Notes: a model not told the origin generated them from the sequence alone. Positions 35,933 to 44,648 are shown, counted from the stretch's first letter. The stretch: 64,000 bases of DNA from Acidimicrobiales bacterium (GCA_035536915.1 DATLNE010000044.1:124001-188000), one strand, 5' to 3'. Numbers and translations: made by a program.

Positions 35933-36687
35933 GCTCCCCCCACCCCGACGACGAGCGCCTGAGCGCGGCCCTCGACGGCCACGACGCCGAAGCCTTGGCC
36001 CACGCCGCGGGCTGCCGCGAGTGCGCCGCCCGCCTCGACCAGTTCCGGGCCGTCGCCGCCTCGGTGGCCGCTCCGCTGGCGGTGCCGTCCGCCGACATCG
36101 CGGTGGCGGCCGCCCTGCGGGCTGCCAACGTGACCCCGCTGCACCGCGACCGGCGGGGGCCGTTCGCCTTGGCCGCCGCCGCCTTGGTCGTGGTGGTGAT
36201 GGTGGCGGTGTCGCTGGTCAACGGGGGCGACGACGACGGCCGCAGCCAGATGGCGGCGAGCGCACCGGAGGCCGCCGACATGCGTGCCGAAGCCGACATC
36301 GGCGACCAGTCCGACCCCACCGCCTTGGCCGAGCGCTTGCGCGGCGTGGTGGAGCCCCAGGCCATGGCCGACATGGCGCCCACGGCAGGCGGGGGCGACG
36401 CGTCGTCGGGGGCGGCGGGGGCCACCGTCGAGAGCTCGCCCCAAGCCTTGTCCGCCCGCCGAGCCGGCGCGGGCTCGTCGCCGCCGGGCACCCCGTGTGG
36501 ACCGACAGCGGCCTCGGAGTACGGCAACGGGCTCGGCCCGCTCGTCTACAGCGCCACCCTGCGCTGGGAGGGCACGGCGTCCGTCGCCCTCGTCTACCGG
36601 ATCGAGGGCGCCACCGGAGCACTCGACCACCGGGTGCTGGTCATGGCGACGGCGGACTGTCGCTTGCTGGTGGCCCAGACGTTCTGA
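35929..36687 (+). CDS. Zinc-containing anti-sigma factor
   Basis: A 252 aa protein. N-terminal ZAS motif H25-x3-C29-x2-C32 in AHAAGCRECAARLDQF, one TM (about residues 84-101, FALAAAALVVVVMVAVSL) and an extracellular domain of 150 residues with one Cys pair candidate. It should sequester the coupled ECF sigma factor. ATGA overlap with the sigma gene. The 3' end overlaps the convergent gene by 47 bp. Confidence 0.88.
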   Translation: MSSPHPDDERLSAALDGHDAEALAHAAGCRECAARLDQFRAVAASVAAPLAVPSADIAVAAALRAANVTPLHRDRRGPFALAAAALVVVVMVAVSLVNGGDDDGRSQMAASAPEAADMRAEADIGDQSDPTALAERLRGVVEPQAMADMAPTAGGGDASSGAAGATVESSPQALSARRAGAGSSPPGTPCGPTAASEYGNGLGPLVYSATLRWEGTASVALVYRIEGATGALDHRVLVMATADCRLLVAQTF

Positions 36688-37009
36688 CCGCGGCGCGGGC
36701 GGTGCGCACGCCCGCGCACGCCACGCCCAAGCCGACCGCCACCCACGCCAGGGTGGGCACGTAGTCCCAGTCGCGGCCCGAGGAGATCCACGCCGCCCAC
36801 ACCAGGCCGCCGCCCGCCAGCGCCGCGGCCACGACGGCAAGGGCCAGGCCGCCGCGGCGGGCCACCGTCACCATCGCCTCGGCCACCACCAGGCCGAACA
36901 GCACCCCGGCCACGTACGGCGTGGTGCCCACGAACTCGTACTCGCCCAGCACGAGGGCGCTGAAGGTGGCGGTGGCGGCACCGGCGAGGACGGCGAGGGC
37001 GAGGCGCAT
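36641..37009 (-). CDS. Small polytopic membrane protein
   Basis: A 122 aa protein with about four hydrophobic segments. ATG at 37009 lies 9 nt after TACCCT on the minus strand (37019-37024); a longer ATG frame would overlap the divergent gene's start. Overlaps the anti-sigma gene end by 47 bp. Family not recognised. Confidence 0.6.
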   Translation of the reverse strand: MRLALAVLAGAATATFSALVLGEYEFVGTTPYVAGVLFGLVVAEAMVTVARRGGLALAVVAAALAGGGLVWAAWISSGRDWDYVPTLAWVAVGLGVACAGVRTARAAVRTSGPPASDSPPSP

Positions 37010-37018
37010 CGACGGGCG

Positions 37019-37028
37019 AGGGTAGTGT
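37019..37028. promoter_or_regulatory. Second pair of divergent -10 elements sharing one TA
   Basis: The decamer agggtagtgt reads TACCCT on the minus strand (9 nt before ATG 37009) and TAGTGT on the plus strand (6 nt before ATG 37035), so two genes 25 bp apart share one promoter core. Confidence 0.55.
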
Positions 37029-37034
37029 GCCGCC

Positions 37035-37340
37035 ATGCCGGAAGCCGCTGGGCAGGACTGGACTGTGCAAGCCGCCGACACCGTCGAGCGGGTCGTCGGC
37101 TCGGTGCGCAACAAGACCACCACGCCGCTGGTGATCGTGGCGCGGGCCATGGTGTTCGGCCTGTTGGCCGCCATCGTGGGCGGCGCCGCGGCCGTCTTCC
37201 TCGTCGTCGGGCTCGTGCGCCTGGTCGACGTCTACACGGGCGAAGGCCGGGTGTGGATCGCCTACGCCCTCCTCGGCGGAATCTTCACGCTGGCAGGCCT
37301 GTTCCTGCTGCGCAGAGCCACCGCCATCAGGAAGGGGTAG
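37035..37340 (+). CDS. Small membrane protein, phage-holin-like topology
   Basis: A 101 aa protein with two TM segments (about residues 40-64 and 72-92) after an acidic-amphipathic N-terminus. Resembles actinobacterial DUF1469/holin-superfamily-III type proteins in size and topology only. ATG at 37035 is 6 nt after TAGTGT, a leaderless promoter. trxB follows 4 nt after the stop. Confidence 0.6.
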   Translation: MPEAAGQDWTVQAADTVERVVGSVRNKTTTPLVIVARAMVFGLLAAIVGGAAAVFLVVGLVRLVDVYTGEGRVWIAYALLGGIFTLAGLFLLRRATAIRKG

Positions 37341-37344
37341 TTCG

Positions 37345-38325
37345 TTGCCCGACGTCCGCGACGTCATCATCATCGGTTCGGGGCCCGCGGGCCTGACCGC
37401 CGCCATCTACACGGCCCGGGCCAACCTGCACCCGCTGGTCATCGAGGGCGAGCCGTCGTCGACCAGCGACCAGCCGGGCGGCCAGCTCATGCTGACCACC
37501 GAGGTCGAGAACTACCCCGGCTTCGTCGACGGCATCATGGGCCCCGAGCTCATGGCCAACTTCCGAGGCCAGGCCGCCCGCTTCGGCGCCGAGTTCCTGA
37601 CCGAGAAGGTCACCCGCGTCGACTTCTCCGCCCAGCCCTTCCGGGTGTGGGTGCGCGACGACGAGTTCCAGGCCCGGTCGATCATCGTCTCCACCGGGGC
37701 CCGTTCGCTGATGCTGGGCATACCCCGCGAGACCGAGCTGGTCGGCTACGGGGTGTCGACGTGCGCCACCTGCGACGGCTTCTTCTTCCGGGGCCACGAC
37801 ATCGCCGTGGTCGGCGGCGGCGACTCGGCCTTGGAGGAGGCGCTGTTCCTCACCAAGTTCGCCGCCAAGGTGACGATCATCCACCGCCGGGGCGAGCTGC
37901 GGGCGTCGAAGATCATGCAGGAGCGGGCCTTCAAGAACGACAAGATCGAGTTCCTCTGGGACACGGTGGTCACCGAGCTGCTGGGCGACACCAAGCTGGC
38001 GGGCGTGCGGGTGCGCAACCTCGACACCGGCGAGGAGTCGCAGCTCGATGTCACCGGGCTGTTCGTGGCCATCGGCCACGTGCCCAACACCGACATCTTC
38101 AAGGGTCAGCTCGATATGGAGGACAACGGCTACCTCATCACCCTGGGCAAGTCGTCGCGCACCAACGTGCCCGGCGTGTTCGCCTGCGGCGACGTGCAGG
38201 ACCACACCTACCGCCAGGCCATCACCGCCGCGGGCTCGGGCTGCACGGCCGCCATCGACGCCGAGCGCTGGCTGGAGTCCGTCGAGACCGACAACGAGAT
38301 CGTGGAGACGCCCCGCAACTGGTAG
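37345..38325 (+). CDS. trxB: Thioredoxin reductase
   Basis: A 326 aa NADPH-dependent flavoprotein. FAD motif VIIIGSGPAGLTAAIYTARA, redox disulfide STCATCDGFFF, NADPH motif IAVVGGGDSALEEALFL and the C-terminal FACGDVQDHTYRQAI. Reduces the TrxA encoded downstream. TTG at 37345 has AGGAAGGGG 10 nt upstream. Confidence 0.97.
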   Translation: MPDVRDVIIIGSGPAGLTAAIYTARANLHPLVIEGEPSSTSDQPGGQLMLTTEVENYPGFVDGIMGPELMANFRGQAARFGAEFLTEKVTRVDFSAQPFRVWVRDDEFQARSIIVSTGARSLMLGIPRETELVGYGVSTCATCDGFFFRGHDIAVVGGGDSALEEALFLTKFAAKVTIIHRRGELRASKIMQERAFKNDKIEFLWDTVVTELLGDTKLAGVRVRNLDTGEESQLDVTGLFVAIGHVPNTDIFKGQLDMEDNGYLITLGKSSRTNVPGVFACGDVQDHTYRQAITAAGSGCTAAIDAERWLESVETDNEIVETPRNW

Positions 38326-38420
38326 CCCCCACCGAGGGCGGAATCGGCACTATGCCCTCGGTGTTGCACCCCCGTGTCCGGGTAGATTCCCGGCGACGCA
38401 CCTGAGGAGGTCGAGCCACC

Positions 38421-38747
38421 GTGGCCGCCAACATCGCAACGCTCACCGACAGCACGTTCGACGAGGAGATCAAGGGGTCCGACGAACCTGTCCTGGTCGA
38501 CTTCTGGGCGGAGTGGTGCGGCCCGTGCAAGATGATCGCCCCCGTTCTGGAAGAGATTGCCAACGAACACGAGGGCAAGATCAGGGTGGCCAAGGTCAAC
38601 GTCGACGAGGCCCTCGAGGTCTCCCGGCGCTTCGAGGTCATGAGCATCCCCACGCTCATCCTGTTCAAGGAAGGCGAGCCGCAGCTCCGCCTCATCGGCG
38701 CCAAGGGCAAGGGCCAGCTGCTTCAGGAGCTGCAGGCATTCCTGTAG
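38421..38747 (+). CDS. trxA: Thioredoxin
   Basis: A 108 aa thioredoxin with the active site FWAEWCGPCKMIAP and the cis-proline loop SIPTLILFK. GTG at 38421, AGGAGG upstream. Forms the Trx system with trxB. The 3' end overlaps the probable start of the pseudo-amidase gene. Confidence 0.97.
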   Translation: MAANIATLTDSTFDEEIKGSDEPVLVDFWAEWCGPCKMIAPVLEEIANEHEGKIRVAKVNVDEALEVSRRFEVMSIPTLILFKEGEPQLRLIGAKGKGQLLQELQAFL

Positions 38748-39724
38748 AGGGCCTGCCGCTCCGGGCCGGAGACACAGGCGAAGCTGTCCGGGATCTCCAG
38801 CAACGGCTCGTCGCTGTGGGCCACGACGCCCCCGGCGACGAGCCGGGCCGTTTCGGGCCGGGCACCGAAGCCGCCGTGCGCAGCTTCCAGACAGCGCGGG
38901 GCCTGCGGGTCGACGGCATCTGCGGCCGCTACACCTGGTCGGCGTTGGTGGAGGCGGGCTATCGGCTGGGCGACCGGCTGCTGTTCCTGCGCCAACCCAT
39001 GTTGCGGGGCGACGACGTGGCCACCCTGCAGCGGCGCTTGGGCTCGCTGGGCTTCGACCCCGGCAAGGTCGACGGGCTGTTCGGGCCCCTGACCGGCGTC
39101 GCCCTGGCCGAGTTCCAGCGCAACGTGGGCATGAACGCCGACGGCATCTGCGGCCCCACCACCGTGCAGGCCCTGGAGCGGCTCGGTGCCAAGTGCGAGG
39201 GGCCGTTGTCGGTGGCGGCGGTGCGGGAGATTGAGAAGCTGCGCTCGGCGCCGCGCACCCTGGCCGACCGGCGCATCGTGGTGGGCGACGGCGGCGGGCT
39301 CAACGCTCTGGTGACCACCGTGGCCAAGGTGCTCGCCGATCGAGGGGCGCTGGTGGCGGTGACCCAGCACCCCGACCAGTCGGAGCAGGCGGCCGAGGCC
39401 AACGCCGTCAACGCCGAGGTCTACCTCGGCTTCACGGTGAGCCCCGACATCGACGGTTGCTCCACTGCCTATTACGCCGGGCACCGCTACGAGTCGCCTG
39501 GCGGCCGTCGGCTGGCAGAGTTCGTGCAGGAGCTGGTGCCCGAAACCCTCGACCTCAAGGACGGGGGCGTGCACGGCATGGCCCTGCCGGTGTTGCTGGA
39601 GACCCGCATGCCCGCCGTGTTGTGCGAACTGGGCCCGCCGTCGCTGGTGGTGGAGCGTACGGCGGAACTGGCTGTGGCCTTCGGTGAGGTGCTAGCCGCC
39701 TGGGCCGCTGCCGGCGGCGAATAA
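38738..39724 (+). CDS. cwlM: CwlM-like peptidoglycan-binding pseudo-amidase
   Basis: About 328 aa. Two N-terminal PG-binding-1 repeats (LRAGDTGEAVRDLQQRL and LRGDDVATLQRRLGSLGF) precede an Amidase_3-like domain. The amidase zinc motifs are lost: VVGDGGGLNA replaces DPGHGG and EVYLGFTVSP replaces the SIHAN His; Glu in LCELG is retained. In mycobacteria CwlM at this place is a non-enzymatic activator of MurA. No ATG/GTG/TTG covers the first repeat; ATT at 38738 with AGGAG 8 nt upstream, or CTG at 38753, is likely. GTG at 38816 would truncate the domain. Confidence 0.85.
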   Translation: MPVEGLPLRAGDTGEAVRDLQQRLVAVGHDAPGDEPGRFGPGTEAAVRSFQTARGLRVDGICGRYTWSALVEAGYRLGDRLLFLRQPMLRGDDVATLQRRLGSLGFDPGKVDGLFGPLTGVALAEFQRNVGMNADGICGPTTVQALERLGAKCEGPLSVAAVREIEKLRSAPRTLADRRIVVGDGGGLNALVTTVAKVLADRGALVAVTQHPDQSEQAAEANAVNAEVYLGFTVSPDIDGCSTAYYAGHRYESPGGRRLAEFVQELVPETLDLKDGGVHGMALPVLLETRMPAVLCELGPPSLVVERTAELAVAFGEVLAAWAAAGGE

Positions 39725-39729
39725 TCAGG

Positions 39730-39760
39730 CGTCCACAGCTTTCTGCACAGACTGTGGACG
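39730..39760. terminator. Hairpin between the convergent pseudo-amidase and parB genes
   Basis: Perfect 9 bp arms CGTCCACAG and CTGTGGACG around 13 nt, which also resemble inverted DnaA-box cores. A second small palindrome (39776-39788) overlaps the parB stop. Confidence 0.5.
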
Positions 39761-39786
39761 GTTGAGCAGAGGTTGAGGGTTGAACC

Positions 39787-40686
39787 CTAGGCCTGGGCGG
39801 TGGGCGGCTCTGTCATCACCTTGTAGATGCGCTCGAGGTCTTCCAGGCCGCCGAACTCGACCACGATGCGGCCCCGTTTGCTGCCCATGTCAACCTTCAC
39901 GCGCGTGTCGAGGTGGTGCGACAGCAACTCGGCCAGGTCGTCGAGGCCGGCGCGGGGCAGGCGTCGTTTGGCCATGGCCCCCGGCGTGGCCGAGGCGCCG
40001 CCCAACTGCTCGCCGAGGTCGTTGCGGAGGCGTACGGCCTCTTCCACGGCCCGCACCGACAGGCTCTCGGCCACCGCCCGCTTGGCCAGCGACTCTTGGA
40101 AGGCACGGTCGGGGGTACCGAGCAGCGCCCGGGCGTGCCCGCCTGACAGTTGGTTCTCGGCTACCAGTTTCTGGATAGCGGGAGGGAGTTGGAACAAACG
40201 CAGCGTGTTGGTAATGGCCGTACGGCTCTTGCCCACCCGGCCCGCCACCTCGTCGTGGGTGAGGTTGAACTCCTCGATGAGCTGCTGGTAGCCCGCCGCC
40301 TCTTCCAAGGCGTTGAGGTCCTCACGGTGGAGGTTCTCGACCAGCGCCTGCTCCAGGCTGGCCACGTCGCCCGCTTCCCGCACGATGGCGGGGATCGAGG
40401 TGAGGCCTGCCCGCTTGGCTGCCCGCCACCGGCGCTCGCCGGCGATGAGCTCGTAGCTGCCCTCCCCTGCGGGGCGCACGAGAACGGGCTGCAAGACCCC
40501 CAACTCCCGCACCGACGCGGTCAACGAGGCCAGCGCCTCCTCGTCGAAGTGGCGCCGGGGCTGGTAGTTGTTGGGGCGTACATCACCGATGGGGATCTCG
40601 ACGAGGGCCGAGCCTCGTTCGCCGGTGACCTCCGTCGGGATGAGGGCGCCGAGGCCCTTACCCAACCCGCTGCGGCGCGCCACCAC
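39787..40686 (-). CDS. parB: Chromosome-partitioning protein ParB
   Basis: A 299 aa CTPase/DNA-clamp. N-terminal RRSGLGKGLGALIPTE, the ParB core with GERRWRAAKRAGL and LVENLHREDLNALEEA, HTH region HDEVAGRVGKSRTAITNTLRL, and a C-terminal dimerisation domain. It binds the parS sites at 42124 and 42150. Its start overlaps the parA end by 29 bp. Confidence 0.97.
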   Translation of the reverse strand: MVARRSGLGKGLGALIPTEVTGERGSALVEIPIGDVRPNNYQPRRHFDEEALASLTASVRELGVLQPVLVRPAGEGSYELIAGERRWRAAKRAGLTSIPAIVREAGDVASLEQALVENLHREDLNALEEAAGYQQLIEEFNLTHDEVAGRVGKSRTAITNTLRLFQLPPAIQKLVAENQLSGGHARALLGTPDRAFQESLAKRAVAESLSVRAVEEAVRLRNDLGEQLGGASATPGAMAKRRLPRAGLDDLAELLSHHLDTRVKVDMGSKRGRIVVEFGGLEDLERIYKVMTEPPTAQA

Positions 40687-42085
40687 TCACCTCCTTGGCC
40701 AGCTCCCGATAGGCGATGGCGCCCCGAGAGGTTGGATCGAACACGATGATGGGTTGGCCGAAGGACGGGGCCTCCGACAGCCGCACGGTGCGCGGCACGA
40801 TGTTGCGGCACACCTTGGGGCCGAAGTGCGTACGTACTTCGGTGGCCACCTGGTCGGCCAGCTTGGTGCGAGCGTCGTACATGGTGAGGATGATGGCGCT
40901 GACCTCCAAGCCCGGGTTGAGGTTGCCCTGCACGAGGTTGACGTTGCGAAGGAGCTGGCCCAAACCCTCAAGTGCGTAGTACTCGCACTGGATGGGGACG
41001 ACCACCTCGGTGGCGGCGGCCAGGCCGTTCACGGTGATGAGCCCGAGCGACGGGGGACAGTCGATGAGGGCGAAGTCGAAGTCGTCCATCACCGTGGCCA
41101 GCGCCTTGCGCAGCTTGAGCTCACGGCTGAAGGCAGGCACCAGCTCGATCTCGGCGCCCGCCAGGTCGATGGTGGCGGGCACCACGAAGAGGTTGCGCAA
41201 CGACGTTGGCTCGATGCAGTCCTCGAGCGGGGTGTCGTGCATGATCACGTCGTAGACCGACGACTCCAGGTTGCGAGGGTTCACGCCCAGGCCGGTGGTG
41301 GCGTTGCCCTGGGGGTCGAGGTCGACCACCAGCACGCGATAGCCCAGCTCAGCGAGGGCGGCACCCAGGTTGACGGCCGTGGTGGTCTTGCCCACGCCAC
41401 CCTTTTGGTTGGCGATGGCCAGGATGCGGGGGAGCGGCCGCACGAACGGGTTGGCCGGGGGAGGAGTCTCGTCGTCCAGGGTGGGGGCGCCCTCGGCGCC
41501 CCATGTGGGTGCCGAACCCAGGCCGTGACCGGTGCCCGCAGTCTCGGGAGGCGCAGCCACCACTTCCGGTTCGGGGAGCACCTCGACGGGCGTGCTCGCA
41601 GCTGGCTCCTCCCCAGGCGCCTCCTCATCCTGAAGCAACTCGGCCTCGGCTGCCGGCACCACGTCTTCGGGGGCGGCCTGCGGCCCCGGCTCGCTGGCGT
41701 CTTCCTCCGGATCGGCCGGCCCCGCTGCTTCGGGTCCGGAGTCATGCGGAGCGGCCTCAGGCCCAGGCTCGTCGGTGACCTCCGGCTCGGTGGCAAACTC
41801 CACGCCAACCTCAACATCGGGCTCAGGGACGCCGTCGTCATCAACACGCGGCGAATCGGGGCCAACCTCGCCTTCAGACAAAGATTCGTCCGCCGGAGCC
41901 TCCCCCTGCGGCGAGGGAAGCTCGGCCTCGGCCTCCGGTTCGTCGGGGGCGCCCGTGATCTCCGGCTCCGCCGTGACTTCCGGCTCCGCCATGAACTCCG
42001 GCTCCGGGTTCTCGGTCGCACCACGGAGGCGCTCGAAGATTGCCCGCCCACGTTCGGCCAACTCGTCCTCAGCGCTCACGGGCAC
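40658..42085 (-). CDS. parA: Chromosome-partitioning ATPase ParA with long acidic N-terminal extension
   Basis: A 475 aa protein. The last 255 residues are a normal ParA/Soj ATPase: deviant Walker A IANQKGGVGKTTTAVNLG, VVDLDPQGNATTG and LIDCPPSLGLITVN. The first 215 or so are Glu/Pro/Ala-rich and probably disordered, with repeated EPE and PEV elements. Two in-frame GTG codons (42085, 42079) start the frame; a start near the ATPase core is not excluded. Lies between parB and the two parS sites. Confidence 0.95.
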   Translation of the reverse strand: MPVSAEDELAERGRAIFERLRGATENPEPEFMAEPEVTAEPEITGAPDEPEAEAELPSPQGEAPADESLSEGEVGPDSPRVDDDGVPEPDVEVGVEFATEPEVTDEPGPEAAPHDSGPEAAGPADPEEDASEPGPQAAPEDVVPAAEAELLQDEEAPGEEPAASTPVEVLPEPEVVAAPPETAGTGHGLGSAPTWGAEGAPTLDDETPPPANPFVRPLPRILAIANQKGGVGKTTTAVNLGAALAELGYRVLVVDLDPQGNATTGLGVNPRNLESSVYDVIMHDTPLEDCIEPTSLRNLFVVPATIDLAGAEIELVPAFSRELKLRKALATVMDDFDFALIDCPPSLGLITVNGLAAATEVVVPIQCEYYALEGLGQLLRNVNLVQGNLNPGLEVSAIILTMYDARTKLADQVATEVRTHFGPKVCRNIVPRTVRLSEAPSFGQPIIVFDPTSRGAIAYRELAKEVSGGAPQRVG

Positions 42086-42123
42086 ACTCTGCTCGTTCCG
42101 GGTCTACCGGTCAAGGACCCTCA

Positions 42124-42139
42124 TGTTTCACGTGAAACC
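42124..42139. promoter_or_regulatory. parS site 1
   Basis: TGTTTCACGTGAAACC matches the ParB consensus TGTTTCACGTGAAACA at 15 of 16 positions. Located 39 bp upstream of the parA start. Confidence 0.9.
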
Positions 42140-42149
42140 TGGCGGTCGC

Positions 42150-42165
42150 CGTTTCACGTGAAACA
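42150..42165. promoter_or_regulatory. parS site 2
   Basis: CGTTTCACGTGAAACA matches the consensus at 15 of 16 positions, 10 bp from site 1 and directly adjacent to the rsmG stop. Confidence 0.9.
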
Positions 42166-42774
42166 TCACCACAACGGCCGTTTTCCCGGGATGCCTTCTC
42201 GGCGTGGGTAGCGCTCCGGACACGCCTCGTGCTGCGTAAGCAGGACATACCCAGCCCCACGCGCCTCCGCCCGAGCACTCAGGCGAAGCCCCAACAGCGC
42301 CAAGCCGTCCTCGGGCCACCGGGGTTGTTCCTCACTCGGCGGCTCCGACACCACAAACCGGCCACCGACCCGCAGCAGGGGAGCGGCACACTCCGCCGCC
42401 ACCGGGGGAGCCCCGAAGCTGCGGGCCACCACGAGCGGGAACCGACCCCGCAGGACGTCCTCCCGACCCGCTACCTCGGCCCGCAGGCGCATCACGTCCA
42501 CCCGACCCTCCCAACCAAGGTCGGTGACCGCCTCCCGCAGGAACCCAGTACGTCGTTCGTTGCTGTCGAGCAGCACGAACGACGCCCGGGGCCACAGCGC
42601 CGCCAGCACCAGCCCGGGCACACCTCCCCCGCTGCCCAGGTCAACGATCGCCTCGGGCGCCTCCCCCACCACGTCGGCGAACCCCAGGGCGTGCTCGATA
42701 TGGTCGTCAACCGGCCCCGGGCCGAGGAACCCGTACTCCCGAGACTGTTCCAGCCACTTCCGCACCTCTTGCAC
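42166..42774 (-). CDS. rsmG: 16S rRNA (guanine-527-N7) methyltransferase
   Basis: A 202 aa RsmG/GidB. SAM-binding motif IVDLGSGGGVPGLVLAALWP and the following FVLLDSNERRTGFLREA are characteristic; VVARSFGAPPVAAECA closes the core. It methylates 16S rRNA near the decoding site; loss gives low-level streptomycin resistance. In the usual jag-rsmG-parA order. Confidence 0.95.
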   Translation of the reverse strand: MQEVRKWLEQSREYGFLGPGPVDDHIEHALGFADVVGEAPEAIVDLGSGGGVPGLVLAALWPRASFVLLDSNERRTGFLREAVTDLGWEGRVDVMRLRAEVAGREDVLRGRFPLVVARSFGAPPVAAECAAPLLRVGGRFVVSEPPSEEQPRWPEDGLALLGLRLSARAEARGAGYVLLTQHEACPERYPRREGIPGKRPLW

Positions 42775-42808
42775 CCGCCTACCCTGCCCGCCTGCGCCCG
42801 GACGCGCA

Positions 42809-42833
42809 ACGACCCGCCCTGGAGGCGGGTCGT
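42809..42833. terminator. Perfect 10 bp-stem hairpin after jag
   Basis: ACGACCCGCC and GGCGGGTCGT around a 5 nt loop, between the jag stop and the rsmG start. Probable terminator of the rpmH-rnpA-yidD-yidC-jag operon. Confidence 0.65.
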
Positions 42834-42861
42834 CAGCACAGCACGTACAGCGGGAAAGCGC

Positions 42862-43740
42862 CTAGTCGTTCTCCGGCAACAGCACCACCCGGCGGCGGGG
42901 CTCTTCGCCCTCGGAGATCGTGCGCACGCCGTCGATGGTGTTGACGGTGTCGTGTACGACCTTGCGATCGGCAGGGTGCATGGGCTCGAGCGCCTTGCGC
43001 TCCCCCGTCTCCAGCACGCTGGCGGCCACGCTGTGGGTGAACTTCTCCAGCGCCTCACGGCGCTTCTGGCGGTAGCCCGACACATCGACCAGCAGTCGAC
43101 CGTTGCGGCCACCCGTACGCCGCTGCACCACGGTGCGGGTGAGCTCCTGCAGCGCTGTCAACGTCGTCCCCTTGGGGCCGATGAGTGTGCCGAGGTCGTC
43201 TCCCTCCACCACCAGCTCGATGGTGTCCTCGTCGACATCTCGCACGGCCACCTCGGCGGTCGCCCCCAGCTCGGTCATCAAGCCGGTCAGGAACTGGCGG
43301 GCCACTTCCCCCTGCTCGGCCAACGGCACGTCCTCGTCCACCTCGGCTCCTTCCTGTCGGGGCCGATTCGACCCGCTCCGCTGCTGCTGTTGCTTCGGTT
43401 CCTGCCGGGGCCGCCGTTCGGCGCGCTCGGGCCGAGGCACAGGCTTCGGCGCGGCCGCCGCCTCGCCGTCGGCCGAGGGCGCCGCAGCCGCCTGACCTGC
43501 ACCGTTGCTCCCGTTGCCGGTCTTCTTGCGACGCCGGTCGCGTCGGTCTTCCTTGGGGCGCGGCGCCGTGGGGCGCACCCGGGCCCGCACGCGAGCTTCG
43601 TTGCGCAGCCGTCCGAAGAGCCCGACCTTGGGCTCCTCCAGCACTTCGAACTCGGCGTCCTGCTCGTCGACCCCGAGTTCGTCGAGGGCGGCGTCCTTCG
43701 CTTCTTCCACCGAGCGGCCGGTGGTTTCGACCCACTCCAT
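42862..43740 (-). CDS. jag: Jag/KhpB RNA-binding protein (SpoIIIJ-associated)
   Basis: A 292 aa protein. N-terminal Jag_N (MEWVETTGRSVEEAKDAALDELG), a basic Gln/Arg/Pro-rich linker, a KH domain with VVEGDDLGTLIGPKGTTLTALQ and a C-terminal R3H domain (RKVVHDTVNTIDG, RVVLLPEND). Binds RNA and links membrane insertion with division control in other bacteria. ATG at 43740 is 3 nt after the yidC TGA; a TTG at 43746 would overlap it. Confidence 0.93.
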   Translation of the reverse strand: MEWVETTGRSVEEAKDAALDELGVDEQDAEFEVLEEPKVGLFGRLRNEARVRARVRPTAPRPKEDRRDRRRKKTGNGSNGAGQAAAAPSADGEAAAAPKPVPRPERAERRPRQEPKQQQQRSGSNRPRQEGAEVDEDVPLAEQGEVARQFLTGLMTELGATAEVAVRDVDEDTIELVVEGDDLGTLIGPKGTTLTALQELTRTVVQRRTGGRNGRLLVDVSGYRQKRREALEKFTHSVAASVLETGERKALEPMHPADRKVVHDTVNTIDGVRTISEGEEPRRRVVLLPEND

Positions 43741-43742
43741 GA

Positions 43743-44648
43743 TCAACGACCCTTCTTGGCGCGGTTGCCGCCCTTGCGGTTTCCGTTTCCAGACTTTGCC
43801 TGTCCGCCGCCCTTGGTGTTCTTGGCGCTCTTGGTGCCCGGCTTGCCGTTGGCCAGCGCCTTGGGCTCGTTCCGCGGCTTCTCGAAAGCCTTTGCCTCCA
43901 CTTCACGCACCTGCTGGGCCACGTGCGACTTCAACACGGGGTCGAACTGGTACATGAGGGTCTGCTGGGTGATGCGGAACAGCGAGCTGATCAAGAAGTA
44001 GATGTTGACGCCCGCGGCGATGGTGAAGGAGATGAAGCCGAAGAAGATCGGCATGACCCGCTGCATCATCACCATCTGCGGGTTGGGCGGCGCCCCGCTG
44101 CGACCTTGCATCTGCTTGGTCTGGATGTACTGGGTGATCACCACCAGGGCAATGAGCACGAAGTAGGGGAGCGCCTTGCCGAACGACGGGTGGGCGTCGG
44201 CGGCCCGGCGGGCCAGGTCGATGCCGAAGTCCATCATCTTGCCGCCATCTGCTACCAGATCCTGGTAGAGCTTGGTGTCCTCACCGATGTACTTGGGCTT
44301 GGGCACGCCGTTGCTTGTCCGGCTCAACCCCTGGATGACCTGGTACATCACGAAGAAGACGGGCATCTGCAGGAGCATGGGCAGGCACCCGGCTACCGGG
44401 TTGACCTTGTGCTCCTTGTAGAACGCCATCATCTCTTCGTTGAGCTTCTGGCGGTCGCCCTTGTGCTTCGCCTGCAGCTTCTTGATCTCGGGCTGGAGCC
44501 GCTGCATCTCCAGCATGGAACGGGTGCTCTTCCACGTCAGCGGCGTCAGCACGAGCATCACCGACAAGGTGAGCAAGGCGATGGCCGCCGCGTAGGACGG
44601 CACCAACTCGTAGAAGAAGGCCAGCAAGCCGGCCAGGGCCTGGAACAC
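43743..44648 (-). CDS. yidC: Membrane protein insertase YidC
   Basis: A 301 aa YidC/Oxa1 insertase of the actinobacterial short type with about five TM segments, motif MQRLQPEIKKLQAKHKGDRQKLNEEMMAFYKEHKVNP and the hydrophilic groove region with CLPMLLQMPVFFVMYQVI. C-terminal tail is Lys/Gly-rich. GTG at 44648. Gene order yidD-yidC-jag is conserved. Confidence 0.95.
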   Translation of the reverse strand: MFQALAGLLAFFYELVPSYAAAIALLTLSVMLVLTPLTWKSTRSMLEMQRLQPEIKKLQAKHKGDRQKLNEEMMAFYKEHKVNPVAGCLPMLLQMPVFFVMYQVIQGLSRTSNGVPKPKYIGEDTKLYQDLVADGGKMMDFGIDLARRAADAHPSFGKALPYFVLIALVVITQYIQTKQMQGRSGAPPNPQMVMMQRVMPIFFGFISFTIAAGVNIYFLISSLFRITQQTLMYQFDPVLKSHVAQQVREVEAKAFEKPRNEPKALANGKPGTKSAKNTKGGGQAKSGNGNRKGGNRAKKGR

